From contig OY978525.1 of assembly GCA_963854835.1 (NCBI GenBank), positions 45,450,938 through 45,514,937 on the forward strand: a stretch of 64,000 bases of DNA, read 5' to 3'. The notes below the pieces were generated by a model. The model worked only from the letters and a program-made list of their open reading frames with translations, did not search any database and was not told where the DNA came from. Of this stretch, positions 10,622 to 21,470 are shown in pieces; position 1 is the first letter of the stretch; each line of letters opens with the position of its first letter. A program made the position numbers and the translations under genes. The DNA is from Megamerina dolium (lineage: Eukaryota > Arthropoda > Insecta > Diptera > Megamerinidae).

Positions 10622-11902
10622 ACTTACTTATGTGGCCATAACAACCGAATATCGATTTAGGCCGAAAATAACATGCTTCGCCAGCCATCTCTGTTCTTCG
10701 CTAGCTGGCGCCAGTTAGAAATTCCAAGCGCCGTCAGGTTCTCCAGTACTTGGTCTTTCCACCGGAGGTTTGGTCTTCCTCTTTTGCGTCGTCCTCCAGC
10801 GGGTTCCGAATATAACACCTTCTTAGCTGGAGCGTGTTCTTCCATTCGCTCGACATGCCAGCGCAGCCGCTGGATTTTGATGCGCTTTACTATGTCAATA
10901 TCGGCATACAGCTCGTACAGCTCATGGTTGTACCTTATTCGGTACTCGCCACCAACGCAAATAGGTCCAAAGATCTTGCGTAGGACTTTTCTCTCGAAAA
11001 CTCCAAGTATTCGCTCATCCGAGGTGGAAATTGTCCAGGCTTCAGCGCCATATGTTAGGACAGGCATGATGAGAGACTTGTAGAGTGTAGTTTTCGTTCT
11101 ACGAGAGAGGGCTCGACTTCTCAATTGCTTACTCAGCCCAAAGTAACACCTGTTAGCAAGAGTTATCCTACGCATGATCTCCAAGCTGACGTCATTACTG
11201 CTGTTAATGCTGGTTCCAAGATAGACAAAGTCCCTTACTACTTCAAAAGCGTAGTTGTCAACAGTGACGTGCTGTCCAAGACGCCGGGACTCTTTGTTTG
11301 TTGACACTAGATACTTCGTCTTGCCCTCGTTCACCGTGAGACCCATCCGACGCGACTCTTTTTCCAACTCTGAGAATGCTGCACTGACTGCTGTCAGTAA
11401 CAGCTAACAGCATGACACTTTTGTTGAAGATAGTGCCATTATGTCGTAGATCAGCAGCTCGTATTATTTTCTCCATAATAAGATTGAAGAAGTCGCACGA
11501 TAACGAATCACCTTGTCTGAAACCCCGTTCGGTATTAAACGGTGCGGAGAGGTCCTTCCCAATTTTCACTGCACAACGGGAGCTATGCAGTGTCATTCTA
11601 CAAAGTCGAATGAGCTTTGCAGGAATACCGAACTCAGACATTGTTGCGTAGAGGTAATCCCTTACCGGACTGTCGAAAGCGGCTTTATAATCAACAAATA
11701 GGTGGTGTGTGTCGATCTGTTTTTCTTGGGTCTTCTCCAGGATTTGGCGCAGTGTGAAAATCTGGTCGATTTACCAGGTCTGAAGCCACACTGATAAGGT
11801 CCAATCAGGTTGCTGAGCATAGGCTTTAACCTTTCACACAGTACGCTCGATAGAACCTTGTACGCGATGCTCAGGAGACTTATTCCACGGTAGTTGGCGC
11901 AA
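10622..11902 (-). pseudogene. RTE-type LINE, 5'-truncated copy with target duplication
   Basis: Minus-strand 3' half of the RTE also present at 47930-51305. 11641-11258 carries MSEFGIPAKLIRLCRMTL and ERGFRQGDSLSCDFFNLIME. 11367-10657 carries the C-terminal region ending WRQLAKNRDGWRSMLFSA. The tail is (TAAG)n at 10633-10622. A deletion of about 34 bp near 11397 removes the YADD catalytic box seen in the sister copies, so this RT would be dead. It shares a 7-nt frameshifting deletion (near 11770) and a 6-nt deletion (near 10855) with the copy at 47930-51305, so the two have a common source. Truncation falls at ttggcgcaa (11894-11902). Confidence 0.9.
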
Positions 11903-11916
11903 ATATTGGGTTACTT

Positions 11917-12385
11917 GCCTCAATTAAATATACCAATTTTTACACGTCAATATCCATTGCACGATTATATGTCTTTGAAAAACAATGGGACAGAAATAGG
12001 CAACGGCATGTGTTTTCTGTCTTGTCTTGTTTTTTTCGTTTAGCTTCGTTAGATGTGGGTTGCACCGTAAGAAAGCATGTATTCGTCGACAACGGCGACA
12101 GTTTGAGATAAACTTGTTCCATTTGGTGCGTGTTGGCTGTCAATAAATGTATAGTTCGACAACTACTCTTCAGACACGTCGAGACATACGTTTTAAAATT
12201 GATGGTGACGTGATTCCAGTTCTTGCCAATCTTATGACTCACTAACGTGCCGTTTACAGATTTTTCCCAATAACTGAAAATAGTGCAAAAAACAGGTTTT
12301 CCGCAAATGTGTCGAAAATGCCTCTATAGTAACATAAATGAGTACCATTTTCTTTTTCGGACCAAACATAGTTTAGAAAATATAT
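11917..12385. other. No recognised gene
   Basis: Sequence between the RTE target duplication and the gypsy LTR. A 100-codon minus-strand frame at 12242-11940 has no motif I recognise and could be chance. Confidence 0.45.
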
Positions 12386-12789
12386 TGTTACGATTTTATT
12401 TTGTGAACGCTTAATTCTATTTGAATCAACCTTGTTCGATCACTGAATTCTGTCAATAATGATTGCAACACTTATTTTGTACAAATATATAGAGCAATAA
12501 TTTATTTAATCAACTCTATTTATAATCAGCTATTTACAATAATTCTTTAATGGACTTGCAACTTTTGCATCTGATACTATATCAATGTTTGCGCGTTCAC
12601 TCTCAGGATTCAATTTATTTCATTTGTAAACAACTGGCCCTATTTATACTCTGTGGCAACACTCCAGAATCTTCCTCTATCGTAGTTGAGATTCTTCTCT
12701 TTCTTTCTCATTCGCTTGTTCTGGTTATCGCCTATTTCTTTTTGATGACATTCGTTGTGATGTGTAACCAACCAGCGATATTCGTAACA
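12386..12789 (-). repeat. Gypsy 3' LTR (404 bp)
   Basis: Begins tgttacgattttattttgtg and ends ttcgtaaca, so it has TG...CA ends. The internal phrases gaatcaaccttgttcgatca and ctatttatactctgtggcaa recur in the LTRs at 25977, 32242, 43319 and 53395, defining one LTR family. Confidence 0.8.
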
Positions 12790-13151
12790 CTGCCCTCCTC
12801 TTAACCTTGTTCGTCCCGAAGTTTTTATACTTCCCTCCGATATGGTGCAAGTCTCTCCATGTGCACTACTTTAAACTGCTCTTTTATTCCAGGCACGTTG
12901 AATACGATACACACGTCATTTATCTTTGCTATAATCTCTTCCGAATGAGTCTGTAGTTTAGGGGACAGGCCTTTCTTTCGTTGTGCTCTCCTTCATAGAA
13001 CCCTTTTGAAGTTACTTTCAAGTAATATCTGGCCATCATCTTATCGCTTATCATCTGCTATCCCTCTCTGATGAACTGATGTACTTCATCCAAATGTTCC
13101 CGCTTTTTTCTGGTGTAATTGCGACTCCAAATTTTAAATCAGCTGGCAGTC

Positions 13152-13860
13152 TTAACTCGTTTCCAAAAATTGGCATTGTTGGTATAGTAGTCGTCGTATC
13201 ATGTTGTGCGCATCGATATGCCATGAGGAATATTCGACCTTTCTCAGATATTCCTCCAAGGTACAGTTAATTCGTTCTACCATGCCATCAGATTGTGGTG
13301 TTGTACGAGTTTTGTTTATACCCAACATACGGCACATCTATTGGAATACAACTGATTCGAAATTTCGACCTTGGTCTGAGTGTAACTCCATCGGTACACC
13401 AAAACGAGTAACCCATTGGTTGACGAATACATCCGCAACTGTACTAGCTTCTTGATTTAGAAAGGGATATACTTCAGGCCATTTACTGAAGTAATCTATA
13501 AGCACCAGAACATACATGTTCCCTGCGTTGCTGGTTGTAAATGGTCCAGCTATGTCCATAGCAATTCGCTCAAATGGAGCATCCACCTTGTATTGATGCA
13601 TCTTACCTCGACTTTTCTTATTGGGACCTTTGGCCATTGAACATTGCCTGCACTTCCGAATCCAATCAGCGACATGGTCGTGGCAACCAACCCAATAAAA
13701 TCGTTTCTTTATTTTCTCGACGTTTTTAATGATGCCCAAATGCCCTCCTCCTATTGGACTCTCATTAGCCATTTCTTGCCAATCTGGATGTACGCGATGT
13801 CCTCCTTTACGATGCTCGAGTGCTCATAACTCTGCAGCCTTTCAATCAACTGTCCTTCTG
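13152..13860 (-). pseudogene. Gypsy integrase, frameshifted
   Basis: 13772-13338 encodes 144 aa: a zinc-binding region with GGHLGI and WIRKCRQCSMAKG (the His and Cys pairs of the HHCC domain are partly visible), then the catalytic core with AMDIAGPF (first Asp) and LHSDQGRNFES (second Asp). The third acidic residue lies in 13337-13152, in VERINCTLEEYLRKVE, one frame over. Spacing and motifs are those of gypsy integrases, which insert the cDNA into host DNA. A frameshift at about 13338 separates the core halves. The residues for catalysis are still present, so decay is recent to moderate. Confidence 0.83.
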
Positions 13861-13934
13861 GGTTTTTAAATTGTCATAACCACCTTAGCGTTGTGTGGTC
13901 AGTTCGTAGATGAAATGACTGACCGTACAAGTAT

Positions 13935-14246
13935 TTATGGAAATACTGTACAGAAAGAGAGTTTCGAGTTTCTTTCTGGCTTCGACAGGATTTTAGTGTA
14001 GAATGCTATTACTTTTTCTTGCCCATCTATGATCTGAGAGAGCACACCACCTATTCCATAGCCACTTTCATCTGTTTCCAACGCAAAATTTTGACCAGGT
14101 ACTGGATACGCTAATACTGGTGCTGAACAGAGTCTTTCTTTCAGCTGTTCAAATGCTTTCTGTTGTTCCTCGCCCCACACAAATTTTTTGTTCTTTCTTG
14201 TGAACTCATGTAGACTGCTGGCGATGTTTGCAAATCTAGGAACCAA
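13935..14246 (-). pseudogene. Gypsy RT thumb / RNase H start
   Basis: 103 aa beginning MVPRFANIASSLHEFTRKNK, then FVWGEEQQKAFEQLKERLCS and FALETDESGYGIGGVLSQ. The TDxSxxGIGxVLSQ block is the first catalytic motif of gypsy RNase H, and the preceding WxxEQQKAFxxLK block is the connection after RT. The RT palm is deleted upstream. Confidence 0.82.
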
Positions 14247-14285
14247 TCGTATATAGTAGGTACATAAGCCTAGGAAGCTTCTTAA

Positions 14286-14830
14286 TGTCCATCAATGATT
14301 GATAACTACCACGATCATTCTCTGGAACCATCTTCAAGTCTTCTGTCACATTAGCCTTTAATGCCACTATTTAAGCAGCGGTCTTATCACTATCGTCCCA
14401 TTGATGCTTCGAAGCTGTTGTCTCGAACTGAATTTTGAAGATGTTGAATGGCGTGGTTCCATCAAATGTCGGCCGCTTTAGCTTGATTGTACTCGTTTCT
14501 TTAATCACTGATATAGATGGTCCGATTATTTATAGTTGATTAAGTTCGTGCTCTAATTTCTCGAACTTTTCTTAAAGACCATCTACATGTTCCTTCAGAT
14601 CCGTGACTTTTTCATTAATGGCACCAGAAATTTCCTGAAGTTTGTAGTTAATTGTCTTCTGGAATTCTCCAATGACGTTTTCTTGGCGAGATGAACCTTC
14701 TTGAATTTTCATACGCTACTCAGCAGAATGTTCTTGAAACCTGGAGTCAATTGTTTTCTGGAATTCTCCCACAATATTTTCTTGGCGAGACGAACCTTCT
14801 TAAATTTCAATACGCATACGTATTAAAAAT
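14286..14830 (-). pseudogene. Gypsy gag remnant
   Basis: Sequence such as gttgtctcgaactgaatttt and tccatcaatgattgataact parallels the gag of the related element (52620-52800). Minus-strand frames are broken by several stops, and a duplicated motif (ttttcttggcgagatgaacc at about 14680 and ttttcttggcgagacgaacc at about 14780) shows a 100-bp internal repeat of gag. Confidence 0.6.
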
Positions 14831-14837
14831 AATTTTC

Positions 14838-15050
14838 TTTTAGTACCCATATTGTAAGAAAAATTGCGAATTGATTGAGTAATTCTTATTGCAAATTTAA
14901 AATTTGACCTTTAACAGTGTCTTGTATGAGCGTTAGCGAGAAATAATTTTTGGTTTTTATATTCACAAAAATAGGCTATATACGAAAACTATTTTTTTGT
15001 GTGTTTTTTCCTTTAATTTGGCTCTTCTGTACTTATGCCGCTTATAAAAA
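14838..15050. repeat. Foldback-element arm fragment
   Basis: cccatattgtaagaaaaatt through gagaaataatttttgg is closely similar to 39265-39375, the right arm of the foldback element in the RIC-3 intron. The matching opposite arm was not found nearby. Confidence 0.65.
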
Positions 15051-15374
15051 GTGATGTATATTTGTACATGTACCCTGGCAGCCAGAACTGGTTTTTATCT
15101 GGTTAATATGTGGGTAACACTACCTTCTAAAGTGGATAAAAAAGTGGGTAACTTTGTATAGGCTCTGAGAAAAAACTAACCACTTTCCCCCTGCACGTGT
15201 GATCACGCATCCCTGTCGCTCTCATTCAGCGACGTCATAAAGAAAACATATAGCTATACCCATCTAATTTCCCTGCTCAGGCGGCGCAAGGTTGCATTTT
15301 TAATAAACATTTCAATTTATTCTTACAATTTTCAAACACAATTTAAAATGTCAAATTCTTTATTTTATTTAAAA

Positions 15375-15475
15375 ATATTAATATTATTAATAACAACAAT
15401 AATAATAATAATAATAATGGTAACAGTAATAATAACAATAATAATAACAGTAATAATATTGGTAATAATATTAAT
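15375..15475. repeat. AAT/AAC-rich microsatellite
   Basis: Runs of aataataat, aacaat and taatggtaacagtaataat. Confidence 0.8.
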
Positions 15476-15593
15476 TTAGACGATTTTTTAAATAATTCAA
15501 ATAAAAAAAATATTTACATATGCTACAATATGAAATTTGAATAAATTACAATATTAATACAATATTACTTTTAGTAAAAGTTTCAAAATTCGA

Positions 15594-15662
15594 TTTTAAC
15601 ATTATTATAATCAAAAGAAAAGTAGTGAAATTACCTTTCTTTTGATTATAATAATGTTAAAA
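15594..15662. repeat. Perfect 27-bp inverted repeat with 15-nt loop
   Basis: The left arm 15594-15620 is exactly the reverse complement of 15636-15662. The loop is agtagtgaaattacc. Confidence 0.9.
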
Positions 15663-16245
15663 TGTTATATATTTACAATTATATTTAAAATGTTGTATAT
15701 TTACAATTAAAAATTATTAAACAATTTTTAATAAATATTAACTTTATAAAATTTGCTGCAGGTGCGGTTGCCTCAAAGAATTTCATTTTTCCTGTTAAAT
15801 ATGTAGCATCGATTTACATCTGGAAAAGGAAATAAATATTAGAGTCTTTGCTATTTAAATAATTTGTTTAAAAAGGTTGTTGTTTTGGATGCAACCACTT
15901 AGATCCAATCTGGAAAATATAAGAAATAAATTAGTTCAGTAAAATGGAATATGTGTTTTAAATAATAGATATTATTAGTGTAATTAATCGTATATTGATA
16001 CTCACGACATATATTTGTTTAAGTGAGAGAGTTTTCCGCCGGTGAACTTTCAAAGTTGGCTGCACTGATGGTGGCAATGTCGTAATAGTAATAATAATAA
16101 TCTGCAAATAAAAAATTAATAAAGAAATCAATAAAAGCATTTATAAATTATTAATAAGCCAAAGATTAAGATTTATTTCTTGTGTTTAATACGCAATTTA
16201 ACGGACGCTGTTTTTTTATAAAGTTGACACATTCAACACAACATT

Positions 16246-16345
16246 CCAGACCATGAATTCGCCAAATATGCTGACACCATATTCTAGGCACTGCAACAAA
16301 TACTATACGTGATTACAATTCACTTTTGGCGAATTTATGATCTGG
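16246..16345. repeat. Imperfect 21-bp inverted repeat
   Basis: ccagaccatgaattcgcc... at 16246-16266 pairs with 16325-16345 with two mismatches; the spacer is 58 nt. Confidence 0.8.
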
Positions 16346-16523
16346 TTCGATTTTGACTGCACTGAAGCGCTCACCACCAGTTACATATCACCACAAAAGT
16401 TACACAAATTAAAAGCACTACAATGTATGCAAGGTTAACAGATTTTAATTAAATTCTGTCTTATTTCAGTAAGAAACACAGCACTTTTACTTTTCTTTTT
16501 TTTCAGTTGCATATTCAACATAG

Positions 16524-16781
16524 TTGCAATGTAATAAAATCAAAATAAATTGTAAAAAATTTACTTACTTCAGCTATTGGCTGTATCCATAATTGAGAAT
16601 TCTATGGCATATATGGCTTATGATGAATATGCTTGCATCTGTTAGTATAAGTAATATATAATAGATAGATGCAATGTAATAAAATCAAATTAAATTGTAA
16701 ACAATTTACTTACTTGAGCTATTGGATGTATCCAAAATTAACAAATCTATGGCTAGTATAGCTTATCTTGAATATGCTTGA
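16524..16781. repeat. Diverged tandem duplication of about 113 bp
   Basis: tgcaatgtaataaaatcaaa through atgaatatgcttgcat (16524-16637) recurs as 16669-16781 with scattered substitutions and small indels. Both contain acttactt followed by agctattgg and gtatcc. Confidence 0.8.
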
Positions 16782-17304
16782 TTGCTTCTTTGCTTGCTTC
16801 TTTTCTGTAAATATAAATAGAATAAATAAAATATTATACAATTTTTGCCAACTTACCAATTTTATCGCTTCAATGTAAAATTATTACAAATTTTTTGACA
16901 GTTGACCACAAGAATTTGAATGTACATTTTTTAATTTTTGAAAGCAAAACAATGTCCTTTAAACCAATTTATGATCATTTTAATTCTAGTAACAATTCAC
17001 AATAGATTTATAAGTTAAAGTAATTACGATGAAATTAACGCTAATTGAAAAGAAAAAGTACACAAATGCATTTTAGAAGTTTGACTCTCATATATAACCA
17101 GGGGTTAATGTGTCAAAATATTTTTAAATTTATCACTTTGACAGATTTCATAAAGCAAGAATGAAAGCTCAAATTATTTTGTCATTACACGAAAAATAAA
17201 GCAATAAAAAATATCCCAGAAATATGCATTAGTATTTGTATTCAGAGAAAAAGTATTAGATTGTATTGGAATTTTAAGGGGAACTACCCACATTGCTAGC
17301 AGGG

Positions 17305-18264
17305 TAGTTATTAGTATATTAGTTAATCAAAAGACTGCTCTGATCTTATTTCGATATGTTAATATTATTCTGCTTAGTTGTTATAAAATAACTTTCTACG
17401 GAGTCAAGCAAGCGTTCGCCAACAAATGTTCGGTGAAAGTTTTCCATCTCTTACTCTCTATCTCTTGTACTCAATTTCGCATCAGTAAAAGCGCCAATCA
17501 GGAATTGTTATCGTTCAAAGGTTATGTTGCTCAGAGCATATCAATTTGATCATGCTTAATCGAGCTTCACCAATGATCGTTTGATTTTGTTACTGCATTT
17601 GTTATTGCATTGCATCAAGTGTCATGGCATCAATTCACAGCAAAGCTTAACCCTCACTCGAAGTAGTGGTTAAAAATTAAAGGATATGAAAAGCTACACT
17701 TAACGCTTTAACTATTCTCTCGTTCAAATCTGTAACGTCCTCGTTCCAGATATCTGTTGTTGGCGTTGAAATAGAAATACCGGTAGTTATCATGTTATAT
17801 CGAGAGAGTTCTTTAACTCATTTACGTCTGGATACTGAGTTGCGTTGGACGGTATTGGACTTGGCTTTAGTGACTTAACGTAAAAAATCACAATTCTTAT
17901 GTCTTTATTTCTGATATCTACAAATTTAAATATGTTATAAATACAATAAATTGTAGAAATTGAAGTTAAATTTATTTTTATTGTATTGTCAATTCAAATA
18001 ATCAAAAATTATGTTCTTTTATGAATTATGTTATTATGTTCTTTTTAAATTTAACTAAAGATTGAAAAACTTTTTCCCGGCAACTGCGAAATGGTGAAAT
18101 CATCTGAGATTGCTTTAATAAACTTTTTTTCTGTTAAATAAAACCGTGTTTCTTAGATCTCTATTAATAACTTTTTCGACTAAAATTTTATAAAGTTTGT
18201 TCCCCAGTCGCTTGTTTCTTCTCACAAAAACTTTATCTCCGGGTGCGTAGGTTTTCATCGTGTT
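17305..18264 (-). pseudogene. Gypsy remnant, left part: integrase C-terminus and 3' region
   Basis: 18264-18060 on the minus strand encodes KTYAPGDKVFVRRNKRLGN, the basic C-terminal chromodomain-proximal region of a gypsy integrase, followed by a strand-like stretch. The reading frame continues exactly from the fragment at 24369-24740 across the BEL insertion if one copy of the 5-bp duplication is removed. Below 18060 the sequence is AT-rich with short coding-like stretches and could include a 3' LTR, but I cannot place its ends. It is a different gypsy lineage from the 12386 and 43319 elements, as integrase wording and LTRs differ. Confidence 0.6.
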
Positions 18265-18269
18265 GTGTT
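18265..18269. repeat. 5-bp target duplication GTGTT (left)
   Basis: GTGTT directly abuts the BEL left LTR and recurs at 24364-24368 after the right LTR. Confidence 0.85.
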
Positions 18270-18582
18270 TGTTACGTAGGTTTTATTTGTTTGGTTTCGT
18301 ATGAAATGATATGTGTCTCAAAAATCGTATAAAATTATCTCAAATTATCGTTGGAAATTCGCCAGCTATGTCAGGTACATTCTCCAGTGTCTTTCTTGGC
18401 TTCGTGCGCGACACGCAACCGATTCGCTTGATATTGTTGACTATAATGAATTTTACAGAAAAGATGCTAACGCCACCACAGAGTTGCATGGGAATTATTG
18501 AATACTGGTCCTCACATAATACTGGTTCTCATATCAGATAATACTGGTACTGCTGGTGGACTAGAAATTATTATTCGGAACA
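18270..18582 (-). repeat. BEL element A 3' LTR (313 bp)
   Basis: Begins tgttacgtaggttttatttg and ends attcggaaca. It is similar to 24052-24363 and 30315-30626 with about a dozen visible differences. The purine-rich ggacccg... strand just inside (rc of 18583-18600) is in the place of a polypurine tract. Confidence 0.85.
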
Positions 18583-18826
18583 TCCTGCCCGGTCGAGTCC
18601 TTGGACTCGAGGTCCTCGATGTCGATCAGTCGGCAAAGTTTCTGTTACTCATCACTCCAACGTTGCTAGAACTCTTGGTGGATCTTGCGTATCCACTACC
18701 ACTGCTTCAGGCAATTGGCCGGGACCTGGCGAATATCTGGCTCAGGGACCGCAATGAGTGGAGATCCGATGAGAAAGTCGTCGGGAGTATACGCAAATTT
18801 ATGGTCGGGATCATCGGGATCATCGT
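18583..18826 (-). pseudogene. BEL element A integrase C-terminus
   Basis: The minus-strand frame reads HKFAYTPDDFLIGSPLIAVP, the TPxHFLxG-type block that follows the integrase core in BEL/Pao elements. A TAG stop follows in KQW*WIRK, and the frame continues beyond. It joins the integrase at 19838 once the RTE and one copy of its 9-bp duplication are set aside. Confidence 0.75.
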
Positions 18827-19825
18827 TGTGCAGTGAAAATTGGGAAGGACCTCTCCGCACCGTTTAATACCGAACGGGGTTTCAGACAAGGTGATTCGTT
18901 ATCGTGCGACTTCTTCAATCTTATTATGGAGAAAATAATACGAGCTGCTGATCTACGACATAATGGCACTATCTTCAACAAAAGTGTCATGCTGTTAGCG
19001 TATGCCGACGATATTGACATAATCGGCATGAACACGCGAGCAGTCAGTGCAGCATTCTCAGAGTTGGAAAGAGAGTCGCGTCGGATGGGTCTCACGGTGA
19101 ACGAGGGCAAGACGAAGTATCTAGTGTCAACAAACAAAGAGTCCCGGCGTCTTGGACAGCACGTCACTGTTGACAACTACGCTTTTGAAGTAGTAAGGGA
19201 CTTTGTCTATCTTGGAACCAGCATTAACAGCAGTAATGACGTCAGCTTGGAGATCATGCGTAGGATAACTCTTGCTAACAGGTGTTACTTTGGGCTGAGT
19301 AAGCAATTGAAAAGTCGAGCCCTCTCTCGAAGAACGAAAACTACACTCTACAAGTCTCTCATCATGCCTGTCCTAACATATGGCGCTGAAGCCTGGACAA
19401 TTTCCATCTCGGATGAGCGAATGCTTGGAGTTTTCGAGAGAAAGGTCCTACGCAGGATCTTTGGACCTATTTGCGTTGGTGGCGAGTACCGAATAAGGTA
19501 CAACCATGAGCTGTACGAGCTATATGCCGATATTGACATAGTAAAGCGCATCAAAATCCAGCGGCTGCGCTGGCTAGGTCATGTCGAGCGAATGGAAGAA
19601 CACGCTCCAGCTAAGAAGGTGTTATATTCGGAACCCGCTGGAGGACGACGCAGAAGAGGAAGACCAAACCTCCGGTGGAAAGACCAAGTACTGGAGAACC
19701 TGACGGCACTTGGAATTTCTAACTGGCGCCAGCTAGCGAAGAACAGAGATGGCTGGCGAAGCATGTTATTTTCGGCCTAAATCGATATTCGGTTGTTATG
19801 GCCACATAAGTAAGTAAGTAAGTAA
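18827..19825 (+). pseudogene. RTE-type LINE inside the BEL integrase, 5'-truncated
   Basis: One open frame of 315 codons from 18833 to 19780: KIGKDLSAPFNTERGFRQGD, then MLLAYADDIDIIGMN (the RT catalytic YADD), LVYLGTSINSSND-type thumb residues, and the C-terminus WRQLAKNRDGWRSMLFSA. The tail is (TAAG)n, 19806-19825. Full-length RTEs also carry an endonuclease and the RT fingers, both lost here by 5' truncation. Flanking gatcatcgt at 18818-18826 and 19826-19834 is the target duplication. It retains the LG pair (RLRWLGHVERMEEH) missing from the 10622 and 47930 copies, so it comes from another source copy. The uninterrupted frame suggests a young insertion. Confidence 0.9.
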
Positions 19826-19837
19826 GATCATCGTATA

Positions 19838-20939
19838 GGGGTATTATTGGGCGGGAGTTGAGACACGCCTCAATACGAACAGCTAGTGTGTGCAGCTGAC
19901 TATACCACAGAGTCTGGGAGCCGATGCAGCGGGTCAAATGATGTTTGGCGGACTTGACGGCAGCCTCCTACAAACCGCCTTGATGAGGGGCGCTGGGGGT
20001 GATGAAATGCCACTGCGTCCCCATATCGGCTAACTTTTGCTGATTAGTTGAGCTCTGACATGCGGCAAGGTCTTCCTGTAATATGCGGTTGGCCCCAACA
20101 AACGCTGTTCCATTGTCGCTGTAAAGGTCATGGCACGGGCCTCGTCGACCCGTAAAACGAGTGAAGGCGTCAAGGAACGTCTGAGACGATAGATCATCCA
20201 CCACCTCGATGTGGATAGCTCTGGTTGCCATGCACACGAACACTGATAAATAGGTTTTGAAGGTAGTGCGAGACCGCTTTGAGTCAACGCGAAAAGTATA
20301 TGGACCGCAATAGTCCACACCGGAAGCCAAAAATTTTCGCAACCCATCAACTCGTTGCCAAGGTAACGTCGCCATCTGCTGTCTAAGCATGACTCCCCGA
20401 TGTCTGCGACAAACCACGCAGGTGTGTACAAATGTCTTTACAGCTTGTCTAGCGTTCAGGATCCAGTAACGACGACGAAGTGTAAGTAACATAATTTGAG
20501 TTCCACCATGCAAGGTCTTGGCGTGCGCTTGTCGAATTAAGAGAATGACTAGTGGACTGTGTTTCGGTAATATGATTGGGAATCGTTGGTCATGAGGCAG
20601 TGCGGCCTTACCAATTCGACCACCTACGCGCACAATTTGATTCTCGTCGAGATTTAGTGGTAATAGTCGACTAGAGTTTGACAAGTCCGATCCAGATTTC
20701 AACTGTCTAACTTCCGCAGTAAAAGCTTCACTTTGATCTAAACGGACCAGCAAATTCATTGCATCATCCAATTCGTCTGTTCTGATCGTTCTTTGCTGTC
20801 GGTATTGTCGGCGCGAGGGTGTCCAACGCAAAATGTATGCCACCGTATGTAATAACCGTTGAATGGAACTGAATCGCTCCATTAGTGAAATCATGTGGCC
20901 ATCAGGTCTACGAGTGGTGATGGCATACTGCACAGCCAC
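19838..20939 (-). pseudogene. BEL element A integrase
   Basis: 20939-19968 encodes 323 aa. N-terminal part: the HGGTQIMLLTLRRRYWI block and HTCVVCRRHRG, together the zinc-binding HHCC domain. Core: VDYCGPYTFRVD (first Asp), YSDNGTAFVGANR (second Asp), and the frame breaks at about 19968 just before the block that would hold the third acidic residue. 19937-19838 continues as RIEACLNSRPIIPLYDD, then the RTE interrupts. Catalyses cDNA insertion in intact elements; here it is broken by a frameshift and an insertion. Confidence 0.88.
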
Positions 20940-21470
20940 CGTTGCCGTACACGATGATAATTTCTGTTCGCTTTGGAGAATTGTCGACTCCTCATCATTC
21001 AGGTTGACCCGTTGATCTAGAGGGGATGTTGGATCACTCAGCCATTTGGGCCCTTGCCACCATAATGGATGGTTTAGTAGCTCGTCTGGGTTTATACCTC
21101 TACTAGCACAATCAGCCGGATTTTATCCTGAACGCACATGATACCAGCGAGTAGGTGACGTAAGTTCTTGAATCTGGCGGATTCTATTTGATATATATGG
21201 TTTCAATAAAGCCGGTTGTTTCTTTATCCAGCCCAGAGCAATCGCTGAATCCGACCACAAATAGTAGGGCGTGTCTGCCAATCCTAGAGCGATTCTTACA
21301 TTTTGAAGAGTGAGAGCCAACAGAAGTGCTGCACAGAATTCGAGACGGGTATAGTGGCCCCTTTCAGCGGTGCTACCTTTGTCCGCGCGGTAAGTAACGA
21401 GATGTATGCCTCAACCTGGCCGTCAATTGTTTTAATGTAGATGATTGCTGCGTATGCATACAAGCTGGCA
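20940..21470 (-). pseudogene. BEL element A RNase H region
   Basis: 21320-21123 reads MALTLQNVRIALGLADTPYY, LWSDSAIALGWIKK (the catalytic SDS motif of BEL RNase H) and IRQIQELTSPTRWYHVRSG. A TAA stop in frame at about 21124 and flanking frameshifts break it. The same region without this stop is read in the duplicate at 27468-27731. Confidence 0.83.

Larger units (their letters stand above)
12386..14835 (-). mobile_element. Gypsy-group LTR retrotransposon, internally deleted and truncated
   Basis: On the minus strand the order is gag remnant (14830-14286), a deletion joint, RNase H start (14246-13935), integrase (13860-13152) and a 3' LTR (12789-12386). Integrase after RNase H is the gypsy order. 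Protease and most of RT are missing: the text runs from an RT-proximal gaagcttcttaa block (14275-14286), also found at 45706, directly into gag-like sequence matching 52620-52800. The 5' LTR is lost at about 14835, where a foldback-element fragment begins. Same family as the element at 43319-53520. Confidence 0.8.
15073..17304. mobile_element. Candidate non-autonomous DNA element (about 2.2 kb)
   Basis: TA-flanked segment (TA at 15071-15072 and 17305-17306) with short imperfect terminal inverted repeats: ccctggcagc at the left and, inverted, ccctgctagc at the right. Inside, near both ends, are tgtgggta motifs in inverted orientation (15109 and 17284 region). There is no transposase; the interior holds an AAT-rich microsatellite, hairpins and a tandem duplication. 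The boundaries rest on short matches, so this is a candidate only. Confidence 0.35.

Noticed and set aside
11940..12242. A 100-codon host gene on the minus strand
   Set aside because: No recognisable motif, and no conserved-looking pattern on comparison with known families; chance cannot be excluded.
12386..12789. Classifying the gypsy 3' LTR region as host promoter
   Set aside because: TG...CA ends, repeat copies elsewhere and adjoining integrase identify it as an LTR.
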